From Candidatus Moraniibacteriota bacterium (GTDB taxonomy: Bacteria; Patescibacteriota; Minisyncoccia; Moranbacterales; GCA-2747515), in the NCBI GenBank assembly GCA_030592425.1, contig JAUVJK010000007.1:1-23068 (forward strand): a DNA stretch of 23,068 nt, written 5' to 3'. The position numbers and the translations under genes are program-made. The notes beneath the pieces are model-generated. The model was not told the DNA's origin. It worked only from the letters and a program-made list of their open reading frames with translations, and did no database searches. Below, piece by piece: positions 1-6,488 of the stretch; positions within the stretch are counted from its first letter, which is position 1; each line of letters begins with the position of its first letter.

Positions 1-229
1 AATGATGACAACCCTTGGTGATAATCTGCGAACAGATATGGAATTATGGGAAATGAAGAAATTTCTTGAAATTTATCAAGGTCTTGAAAATGTGAGCACG
101 AAACAAAAAGTACTCGAAAATTCTGAAGAAGGACTTCTCTACGCACCAGACAATATGGATGGTTACTATCTTCTTCCTCGAGGAGAGAATTATGATCAGA
201 TCCATGCACTTTTTGAAACACTTCCGTAA
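1..229 (+). CDS. LCP (LytR-CpsA-Psr) family protein, C-terminal fragment
   Basis: Only the last ~75 residues lie in the window and the gene runs off the left edge; the ATG codons at positions 2-7 are probably internal. The fragment resembles the tail of LytR-CpsA-Psr proteins: a GDNLRTDM segment followed by a helix, then LLYAPDN and YYLLPRGENYDQIHALF, which matches the usual ending '...G.y.L.Pr..nydeI...'. LCP enzymes are membrane-anchored phosphotransferases that attach glycopolymers to the cell wall; their catalytic core would lie upstream and cannot be seen. A glycosyltransferase follows in the same frame 45 nt downstream, which suits an envelope polymer role. The family call rests on pattern memory of a short tail, so it is moderate. 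It ends with TAA. Confidence 0.55.
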   Translation, partial: MMTTLGDNLRTDMELWEMKKFLEIYQGLENVSTKQKVLENSEEGLLYAPDNMDGYYLLPRGENYDQIHALFETLP

Positions 230-274
230 ACAGTCGTAGCTATTGGCATTTTTGATCATCTCACAATACGCTCT

Positions 275-1099
275 GTGCATACACCACTTCTTACAATTGC
301 AATCCAAAGTTATAAAAGCCCAGATATGCTTAAGCTTTGTATTGATTCGATTGTCGAAACAATTGATGATATTCCATATGAGATCATTGTTTCTGATAGT
401 CAAACAGAGGAAGATACAGAAATGCTTATGCGAGAGGAATTTCCGCAGGTTCATTTTTTCCCACACAAGAAAAATGTTGGTTTTGGCGCATTGGTGAATA
501 ATAGTATCGCGCATACACATGGCACATTCCTTTTTCTTTTGAATGCAGATGTCGTTGTCAAAAAAGGAGCTATCATAAAAATGATGAGTTATCTTCAAGA
601 GCACGAGGGTGTTGGTATGGTCGGGCCTCAACAACAAAATTTCAACGGAACGCCACAATCAACCTGCTATCGTTTTTATCATCCATGGACGATTCTTTAC
701 CGCCGCACACCATTGCGTCATACAAAGCGCGGTAAACAGCACCTCGCATGGTTTTTGATGGAGGATTATGATCAGCTTCAGCCACGGCGTGTAGATTGGA
801 TGATGGGGTCTGCTCTTATGGTACGCGTCAGCGCGATCGATATAGTTGGTTTGATGGATCCGCGATTTTTTATGTATATGGAGGATGTTGACTGGTGTCG
901 ACGTTTCTGGGAGAATGGCTTCAGTGTAGTTTTTCTTCCACAAGCAAAAATTTATCATTATCTTGGTAAGGGAAGTGCAAAAAACGGATTATTTCGATCT
1001 ATTTTTTCAAATAAGTTAACATGGATTCACATCAGTAGCGGTATTAAATACTTTGTAAAATATAACGGTAAATCTCTACCTCACTATGACATCTACTAA
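275..1099 (+). CDS. Glycosyltransferase family 2 (rhamnosyltransferase-like)
   Basis: This is a cytoplasmic GT-A fold sugar transferase that probably adds a sugar from a nucleotide donor to a lipid- or glycan-linked envelope acceptor. The N-terminus has TIAIQSYKSPDMLKLCIDSI and EIIVSDSQ, typical of the family 2 nucleotide-binding strands. NVGFGALVNNSI and FLFLLNADVVV follow, the latter in the DxD-equivalent position, then the acceptor-side block MGSALMVRVSA...FFMYMEDVDWCRRFWENGF, with the ED..W pattern of WbbL-like rhamnosyltransferases. At 274 aa the length is normal, and there is no membrane segment. The start is GTG at 275; no ATG is available in frame after the preceding stop. No Shine-Dalgarno sequence is apparent. 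The 3' end overlaps ctpA by 14 nt, suggesting translational coupling. Donor and acceptor cannot be deduced. Confidence 0.9.
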   Translation: MHTPLLTIAIQSYKSPDMLKLCIDSIVETIDDIPYEIIVSDSQTEEDTEMLMREEFPQVHFFPHKKNVGFGALVNNSIAHTHGTFLFLLNADVVVKKGAIIKMMSYLQEHEGVGMVGPQQQNFNGTPQSTCYRFYHPWTILYRRTPLRHTKRGKQHLAWFLMEDYDQLQPRRVDWMMGSALMVRVSAIDIVGLMDPRFFMYMEDVDWCRRFWENGFSVVFLPQAKIYHYLGKGSAKNGLFRSIFSNKLTWIHISSGIKYFVKYNGKSLPHYDIY

Positions 1100-2381
1100 C
1101 AAAGAACAAAACATCAATGACCCATCTGATAATAGCAAACGGACATTCAATAAGATCTTAACGATTTTCTTTGGTCTTTTCTTTGTTTGTATAGTGTTTT
1201 ATATTGGATATCAAATCGGATCGCAAAACAATGCCGTACGAGATACAGTAAGAGAAATTCCTGTCACAGATGCAATTTTAGCGAATATTGACAGTGATGA
1301 TCGCGTTGATTTTAAGCTTTTCTGGCGGGTTTGGGATATCATGCGTGATCGCTATGTTGATCGCGATGATCTTGATGCACAACAGATGCTCTACGGAGCG
1401 ATCAACGGCATGCTCAATGCCTCTGGTGATCCCTATACATCATTTCTTGATCCAGAGCAGAATCATTATCTTGAAGAAGAATTAAATGGCAGTTTTGAAG
1501 GTATTGGCGCTGAGATTGGTATACGTGAGAATATCCTTACGGTTATTGCACCACTTAAAGGTTCGCCAGCTGAACAAGCGGGCCTTCGTGCGGGTGATCT
1601 TATCCTTGAGATCAATGGAGAGTCAACAAGTGAACTTACAATCGATGAAGCTGTTGCACAAATACGAGGCGAAAAGGGGACAGAAATATTATTTACGATC
1701 TTTCGTGAACACGAAGACGATACTCTTGAGATCACTGTTGTTCGTGATGTGATCGAGATCGATAGTGTGACGTATGAAATAAAGAATGACACGATCGCAT
1801 ATATTGGGATATCTGAATTTTCTGAGGATACTTTTCAAGAATTAACACGTATCGCAAAAGAGATCATTGACAATCCTGCGATTGAAAGTACTGTTATTGA
1901 TCTGCGGAATAATCCAGGTGGTCTTCTTCAAATTTCTGTTGATAATGCAAGTATAATGATGGAGGGTGGAAGTGTTGTAGTAATCCAAGAAGATAGTAAT
2001 GGAAAGCAAACAAAACTTTATACAAAGTCTCGCGATGTCTTGAGTAGTTATGATACCGTCGTTCTTCTCAATGAAGGAAGTGCAAGTGCTTCAGAGATCC
2101 TCGCAGGCGCCTTGAAGGAAAATCGTGATAATGTGATGATCGTTGGAAGAACTTCTTTTGGAAAAGGCTCTGTACAAGAACTTGTGCCACTCTCTGATGA
2201 TAGTGCGCTCAAAATCACAATCGCAAAATGGTTAACGCCAGAAGGAGAGCAAATCAATAAAAATGGCATTACGCCAGACGTTGATGTTGAGATCACAAAA
2301 GAGGATTATGAGGCAGAGCATGATCCTCAACTCGATCGTGCAATTATGATCTTGAAAGGGGAAAATGGAAGTGATCAGTAG
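1086..2381 (+). CDS. ctpA: C-terminal processing peptidase (S41 family, CtpA-like)
   Basis: This is a membrane-anchored serine protease of the S41 (tail-specific) family acting on the outer face of the membrane. Residues ~24-46 form one N-terminal membrane segment. A PDZ domain lies at about 125-215 (GIGAEIGI, SPAEQAGLRAGDLILEINGE). The catalytic core is at about 235-415, with LRNNPGGLL, GSASASEI and SFGKGSVQELVPL. By family alignment the Ser-Lys dyad is S334 and K360, and both are present. At 431 aa the length is standard. It starts with ATG inside the end of the glycosyltransferase gene and lacks a visible ribosome binding site, so it is probably translated by coupling. It ends with TAG. 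Its place in an envelope operon suggests maturation or turnover of extracytoplasmic proteins; substrates are unknown. Confidence 0.95.
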   Translation: MTSTNKEQNINDPSDNSKRTFNKILTIFFGLFFVCIVFYIGYQIGSQNNAVRDTVREIPVTDAILANIDSDDRVDFKLFWRVWDIMRDRYVDRDDLDAQQMLYGAINGMLNASGDPYTSFLDPEQNHYLEEELNGSFEGIGAEIGIRENILTVIAPLKGSPAEQAGLRAGDLILEINGESTSELTIDEAVAQIRGEKGTEILFTIFREHEDDTLEITVVRDVIEIDSVTYEIKNDTIAYIGISEFSEDTFQELTRIAKEIIDNPAIESTVIDLRNNPGGLLQISVDNASIMMEGGSVVVIQEDSNGKQTKLYTKSRDVLSSYDTVVLLNEGSASASEILAGALKENRDNVMIVGRTSFGKGSVQELVPLSDDSALKITIAKWLTPEGEQINKNGITPDVDVEITKEDYEAEHDPQLDRAIMILKGENGSDQ

Positions 2382-2412
2382 TAATGCGTGGGGACAGGTT
2401 ATCAGGAACTTG

Positions 2413-2439
2413 TTAGCAGTCGGGTTGACTGAGTGCTAA
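2413..2439 (+). promoter_or_regulatory. CIRCE operator (HrcA site) of groES
   Basis: TTAGCAGTC, nine bases, then GAGTGCTAA. The HrcA-binding CIRCE consensus is TTAGCACTC-N9-GAGTGCTAA, so 17 of 18 arm bases match and the spacer has the exact length. It overlaps the -35 box of the groES promoter, as expected for heat-shock repression by HrcA. hrcA itself is not in the window. Confidence 0.93.
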
Positions 2440-2453
2440 TATTTGTTTATACT
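2425..2453 (+). promoter_or_regulatory. Sigma-70 type promoter of groES
   Basis: The -35 box TTGACT (2425-2430) and the -10 box TATACT (2448-2453) are separated by exactly 17 bases. The predicted transcript start is near 2460, giving a leader of about 22 nt. The -35 box lies in the spacer of the CIRCE element, so HrcA binding would block polymerase. Confidence 0.85.
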
Positions 2454-2481
2454 GATTAAGTAATTTATAAAGTAAGATATT

Positions 2482-2754
2482 ATGGTACCAAAAATTACTC
2501 CACTAGGAGAAAATGTATTGATTGCGCCACTTGAAAAAGAAACAAAGACAGCGTCAGGTATTTACTTGCCAGATACTGCAAGTGAAGAAAAGCCACATGA
2601 AGGCAAAGTAAAAGCAATTGGTGAAAGTGACAAAATCAAGGTAAAGAAAGGGCAGTCAGTTATTTATAATCAATATAGTGGTACAGAAGTAAAGGTAGCG
2701 AATAAAGAATACTTGATAGTTAAGTCAGAAGATATCTTGGCCGTTATTGAATAG
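2482..2754 (+). CDS. groES: Co-chaperonin GroES (Hsp10)
   Basis: This is the heptameric lid of the GroEL folding chamber. Its 90 aa is close to the family length of 95-100. It begins with the usual β-barrel strand ITPLGENVLIAPLEKE. The mobile loop follows at about residues 18-35, carrying IYL in place of the common IVL tripeptide that contacts GroEL. Then come EGKVKAIG, the KVKKGQSVIYNQYSGTEVK barrel core and the typical ending YLIVKSEDILAVIE. No groEL follows: a terminator comes 22 nt after the stop and the next gene is convergent. GroEL must be encoded elsewhere or under another promoter. Expression is probably heat-inducible through the CIRCE element. The start ATG has no strong Shine-Dalgarno sequence. 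Confidence 0.96.
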   Translation: MVPKITPLGENVLIAPLEKETKTASGIYLPDTASEEKPHEGKVKAIGESDKIKVKKGQSVIYNQYSGTEVKVANKEYLIVKSEDILAVIE

Positions 2755-2776
2755 GTTACTGATCTTTTTAGATTCT

Positions 2777-2803
2777 AAAAAACCGGTATTATGCCGGTTT
2801 TTT
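2777..2803. terminator. Bidirectional Rho-independent terminator between groES and the rhodanese-like gene
   Basis: A perfect 10-bp stem, AAAAAACCGG / CCGGTTTTTT, has a 7-nt loop (2787-2793). The T-run ends the plus strand hairpin and the A-run gives a U-tract on the minus strand, so it can serve both convergent genes. Confidence 0.9.
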
Positions 2804-2833
2804 AATTTGGTAAGCGGTCTTCATTTAAAATTG

Positions 2834-3706
2834 TCATTGTAGGGGTTCTTTATCAGTTGTTTCAGATGAGTCATTGCTAGGAGTCTCTTCATGCGGCGTG
2901 ATCCAATTTTTATAGCCACCCTGAAGCATTTGTACAGCAAGATGACCAATATCATGTAATCGAACAGCTGCCTGAAATCCTTCCAATTCATCCTCGCCAT
3001 AAACAATAAAAATCCTACCAATGGGAAGAGTAGAGGCTTTTTCTTCTAGTGTCAAAAGTGGTATATTGATCGCACCATCAATATGTTCTTTTTTGAAACT
3101 TTTTTCTGTACGAACATCTAAGAGTGTGTAGAGATCAGGATCCTGAGCAAGATTCTCTTGTAAAGATGTCTTAGAAATAGGGGAAACTTTTGCATGATCG
3201 ATAAATGAAGTGGGGTCACCATAGGAGATAGTGCGGCCAGTTTGTGTGTCCCATGCATCAAAGCCTCCTTCAAGAAGTACAACGCGTTTTTTTTGACCAG
3301 CATCAGTAATTTCCTGAAAAACCTGTTCATTAGTATGAGATATCCCGTCTTCATCTATAAGAACCATAATCTGTTCTGCAGGAAGAAAAACATCTCTCAA
3401 TGTTAATCTATCACGTGGGATATTGGCCGTGTCAGGTAGATGTTTTATCTCGTAAGATCGCTGCGGTCGAATATCGATGATACGGAGCTCAGAGTCATCC
3501 TCCTTTAATAATGCTTCAAGTTCATGTGAAGAGATCGTAGGAAAGTCACTCTCGATCACATTTTCATTTTCTTGCTGTGCGAGAGTTTCCTCTTGAGATT
3601 TTTGTTCTTCACGTTGATCATAATAGTATCGGCTAAAAAGAATAGCTAAAACAATCGTGATCATGACGATGCCTCCTATGAGTGCTTTTTTTTCTGAGCT
3701 ATACAT
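2834..3706 (-). CDS. Membrane-anchored tandem rhodanese-like protein, both active sites lacking Cys
   Basis: Residues 1-26 form a short basic start and one membrane segment (GGIVMITIVLAILF), followed by a polar linker and two rhodanese folds. Domain 1 is about residues 57-155 (IIDIRPQRSYEIKHLP, VVLLEGGFDAW). Domain 2 is about 177-270 (LLDVRTEKSFKKEHIDGAINIP, MLQGGYKNW). In active sulfurtransferases a cysteine heads the loop after the fourth strand. Here these places read VLIDEDG (115-121) and VYGEDELEG (235-243), with no cysteine, so neither domain should transfer sulfur by the usual route. A binding or scaffold role outside the membrane is inferred. It follows fmt after 8 nt and probably shares its transcript. 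It is the only gene here that ends with TGA, and TAA follows two codons later. Confidence 0.88.
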   Translation of the reverse strand: MYSSEKKALIGGIVMITIVLAILFSRYYYDQREEQKSQEETLAQQENENVIESDFPTISSHELEALLKEDDSELRIIDIRPQRSYEIKHLPDTANIPRDRLTLRDVFLPAEQIMVLIDEDGISHTNEQVFQEITDAGQKKRVVLLEGGFDAWDTQTGRTISYGDPTSFIDHAKVSPISKTSLQENLAQDPDLYTLLDVRTEKSFKKEHIDGAINIPLLTLEEKASTLPIGRIFIVYGEDELEGFQAAVRLHDIGHLAVQMLQGGYKNWITPHEETPSNDSSETTDKEPLQ

Positions 3707-3714
3707 AAAATAGA

Positions 3715-4737
3715 TTACTGTAACCGTGCACCGACAAAGTCTGGGTTACCATTAATAAATGTTACGATATCCATTTCCTTCTTTCCTTCCAATTGTACTG
3801 TTTTAAGAATGATACATCCTTTGCGTGTGTGTACACAAATTTCAGTATCATATTTAAATACTTCTCCAAGAATTGCATCATCATTTTTGACGTCGATAAT
3901 TGGTAAAATAGAAAGAAATTTTACGCGCATAATATCTGTTTCATTTTTCTTCCAAAAACTAAAAATACCTGGCCATGGTGCTAATGCGCGGAAACGATTA
4001 TAGATATCCTGTGATGATTCGTTCCACTGTACGTGTCCATCTTCACGTTCGATCAACTGGCAAAGTGTCGCTTGAGAATTATCTTGCGCAGAAACGTTAT
4101 TTGGATCATCTAGATATTTTGGCAATGTTTTAACGAGGAGATTTGCGCCATGCTGTGCCATTTTTGGAAAGAGTGTTCCAGATGTATCTGTTTCCTTAAT
4201 GGACATAGAGGTTTGAGCGATAATATCCCCAGTATCCATACCAGTGTCCATCTGCATGATCGTTGTACCAGTTTCTTGTTCACCTGCAAGAATGGCATTT
4301 TGAATTGGAGAAGCTCCACGATATTTTGGAAGGAGAGATCCATGAACATTTACAAAACCATTTACGGATGTCGTAAGGAGCTTTTCTGGAAGGATACGGC
4401 CGTAGGATGCAACGATCACAACGTGCGGATTGATGTCATTAAAGGTTTTTATGACGTCATCGGTAATACGCTCTGGTTGAAGGAGTTCAATATTTTTACT
4501 GATAGCAATATCTTTTACAGCATTGAAGATCGTTGTACGTTTATCACTTTTACCTTTTCTTCCCCCTTTTCGATCAGGGCGTGTTACAACAGCTGCAATA
4601 GATTGATTATGCAAAAGAAGAGCTGTTAGGATAGTACCGCCATAATCACCAGTGCCCATAAATATGATAGGATTTGTACCGTTATTTTTTTTACGATTCT
4701 TGTTCATATTAATGTGCAAATCAGAGACCCGTTTCAT
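3715..4737 (-). CDS. fmt: Methionyl-tRNA formyltransferase
   Basis: Formylates the amino group of methionine on initiator tRNA, using 10-formyl-tetrahydrofolate, in the cytoplasm. The N-terminal formyltransferase domain shows IIFMGTGDYGG, VVASYGRILP, the catalytic NVHGSLLPKYRGASPIQ block (N130 and H132) and the MDTGMDTGDI segment carrying the catalytic Asp. The C-terminal OB-fold domain starts near residue 230, with the family signature FRALAPWPG. At 340 aa it is slightly longer than E. coli Fmt (315). An internal ATG at M11 could be the true start, since residues 1-20 are polar and not conserved. It lies 21 nt downstream of def, the usual functional pair: Fmt adds and Def removes the formyl group. 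Confidence 0.95.
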   Translation of the reverse strand: MKRVSDLHINMNKNRKKNNGTNPIIFMGTGDYGGTILTALLLHNQSIAAVVTRPDRKGGRKGKSDKRTTIFNAVKDIAISKNIELLQPERITDDVIKTFNDINPHVVIVASYGRILPEKLLTTSVNGFVNVHGSLLPKYRGASPIQNAILAGEQETGTTIMQMDTGMDTGDIIAQTSMSIKETDTSGTLFPKMAQHGANLLVKTLPKYLDDPNNVSAQDNSQATLCQLIEREDGHVQWNESSQDIYNRFRALAPWPGIFSFWKKNETDIMRVKFLSILPIIDVKNDDAILGEVFKYDTEICVHTRKGCIILKTVQLEGKKEMDIVTFINGNPDFVGARLQ

Positions 4738-4758
4738 GATAACTAAATTTGTATATTA

Positions 4759-5235
4759 TTATTCGAATAATTCTCGCGATTGTTCTTGTTGTTCATAACG
4801 GTCTGCAATAACAATGCCGTTGAGATGATCGATCTCGTGTTGGAGAGCGATTGCAAGAAGTCCATCTGTTTTTATTTTACACTTTTTTCCATTTTCATCC
4901 AAATGACGTACGGTCACATGATTTGATCGTACGATCGAAAATTCCTTTCCTGGGATACTTAGGCAACCTTCGTCAAAAATGATCTTTTCATCAGAGATAG
5001 AGCTTAATACTGGATTGATCAGTACGTAACGCTTCTGTTTGATCTCTATGACAGCGATAGCTTTGTTAATACCAATTTGTGGTGCAGCAAGGCCAACGCC
5101 ATGTGCCTTGTGCATTGTTGTAAACATTACTGGAATGAGTTCTTGAATAGATCGATCAAGTGGATTGGTAATTTGCTGTGTTTGTTCACGAAGAACGGAT
5201 TCTGGGATATGAACAACTGGATACGTATCTTTCAT
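4759..5235 (-). CDS. def: Peptide deformylase
   Basis: A metal-dependent hydrolase that removes the N-formyl group from nascent proteins. All three family motifs are present: GVGLAAPQIG (46-55), EGCLSIPG (89-96) and QHEIDHLNG (132-140). Metal ligands are C91, H133 and H137, with E134 as the catalytic acid-base. At 158 aa it is typical of the bacterial enzyme. It is the first gene of a minus-strand unit def-fmt-rhodanese, preceded by an extended -10 promoter. It ends with TAA, 21 nt before fmt. Confidence 0.97.
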   Translation of the reverse strand: MKDTYPVVHIPESVLREQTQQITNPLDRSIQELIPVMFTTMHKAHGVGLAAPQIGINKAIAVIEIKQKRYVLINPVLSSISDEKIIFDEGCLSIPGKEFSIVRSNHVTVRHLDENGKKCKIKTDGLLAIALQHEIDHLNGIVIADRYEQQEQSRELFE

Positions 5236-5262
5236 GATATCGGTAGATGAATTATGACTTTC

Positions 5263-5271
5263 ATTATAACA
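5263..5271 (-). promoter_or_regulatory. Extended -10 promoter of def
   Basis: On the minus strand this reads TGTTATAAT, a perfect TATAAT with the TGn extension. No good -35 box stands 16-18 bases upstream, as is common with extended -10 promoters. The predicted leader is about 20 nt. Confidence 0.65.
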
Positions 5272-5292
5272 TAGGAAAGGTCATTTTGGGTA

Positions 5293-6474
5293 TTATTTTT
5301 TTTCAGTACTCCAATAGTGTTTTTTGCACCATACGAGACCAAAGGCTGTTGCAACATTCAAAAAGAAGATTGTCATGATGACAACAGGAACGATCATGTC
5401 ATTGCTAATGAATTCCTTGTTCATTTCAAGGACAACAATTGCGACAATATCGCGTGGCAACATCGCAAAACCAAGAACAGTTGCATTTCGATGGTTGAGG
5501 CCTCGCCAAGCGCCAGCAAATGATGCTGTGGCAAATTGGAGTGTTGCGACGCTAATAAAGAGACCAATGCTTGCACCAATGATGAGTGGGTGTTCGATCA
5601 CTTCTTTTAGTGAGAGATGAAGACCGAGGAAAATAAAGAAAAATGGTCCAATATAGCGAGATGCTACGCCAATTTGCTCAGCTGCCGCACTAAAGGACCG
5701 AGCGTTTTTTGATGAGAAGATCTCTTCATGGAGAAGGACGCCGGCAAGTAAGGCAGCAATAGCATAGTGAATTCCAAAGAAGTAGCCACCAATATAGATG
5801 ATCACACCACCAACTAGAAGAAGAATAAGTGGATGTGGTGGTAAAAGGCGCAATAGACGAAATTTTACAAAAACATTATGAAGAAGAAAAAGGAAGGCAA
5901 AGAATAGGAAGATAAGAAAGATCTCAATAAGTGGATTTATTTCTGATGAGCCATGAGCAATTGATGAGCCAACGGCAATCGATGTAAACATTCCGATCAT
6001 ACCAGCAATTACACTATCTGTTGCAGACGCTGTGATCGCACTTTTTGCTGCGTCTGTCCGCTCTAATTGTAGTGAGCGGAGTACGCCAATGGTAAATGCT
6101 AATGCAGTTGCAGTAAAGACGGCACCGAGAATGATAGCTTCTTCAAAGCTCCAGCCAAAAAAGATTGAGAAAGTAAATGCACCAATCCATGGACCAATTG
6201 CTGCAATGATGGAAATACGGATATTACGGATGATAGCCTTAAAAAAGTGGACAACGTTACCATGTGGGAGTTCTGCAGAAAAAAGAAGGAAAACAATGGC
6301 AATGCTTGCAATGATTTCCACGCCACCTGTTGGTGTGACAATACCAAGTGTGCTAAGAATAACACCAGCCACAAGAAAGAAGAGTGATCGAGGAATAATT
6401 GTTGTGAATTTTTCTGTCAGCGCGATCACGATTAGACCGATGACAATGAAAATAAGAAGGTCAAATGTAAACAT
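5293..6474 (-). CDS. Cation/proton antiporter, Na+/H+ exchanger superfamily
   Basis: A 393-aa, strongly hydrophobic protein with about 11-12 membrane spans, of the monovalent cation:proton antiporter (CPA) type. Landmarks are FLVAGVILSTLGIVTP near the start, the discontinuous helix region FTATALAFTIGVL, the ion-binding helix TASATDSVIAGMIGM, and LPRDIVAIVVL near the end, matching the conserved 'pRg.ia' segment. The ion-binding helix has a single Asp preceded by Thr (TD) rather than the ND of CPA1 or the DD of CPA2. The usual RCK/TrkA-N domain of KefB-type proteins is absent. Likely role: pH and Na+ (or K+) homeostasis. It follows priA by 14 nt on the same strand. The ion cannot be assigned. 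Confidence 0.85.
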   Translation of the reverse strand: MFTFDLLIFIVIGLIVIALTEKFTTIIPRSLFFLVAGVILSTLGIVTPTGGVEIIASIAIVFLLFSAELPHGNVVHFFKAIIRNIRISIIAAIGPWIGAFTFSIFFGWSFEEAIILGAVFTATALAFTIGVLRSLQLERTDAAKSAITASATDSVIAGMIGMFTSIAVGSSIAHGSSEINPLIEIFLIFLFFAFLFLLHNVFVKFRLLRLLPPHPLILLLVGGVIIYIGGYFFGIHYAIAALLAGVLLHEEIFSSKNARSFSAAAEQIGVASRYIGPFFFIFLGLHLSLKEVIEHPLIIGASIGLFISVATLQFATASFAGAWRGLNHRNATVLGFAMLPRDIVAIVVLEMNKEFISNDMIVPVVIMTIFFLNVATAFGLVWCKKHYWSTEKK

Positions 6475-6488
6475 AGAATAATTTATTT

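Noticed and set aside
44..658. A 204-codon open frame on the minus strand
   Set aside because: It is antisense to the glycosyltransferase gene and the LCP tail, has an odd Cys-, His- and Lys-rich composition, and matches no domain.
6032..6481. A 149-codon open frame on the plus strand
   Set aside because: It is the antisense shadow of the antiporter gene; its low-complexity Ala/Ile/Met composition is typical of reversed membrane-protein codons.
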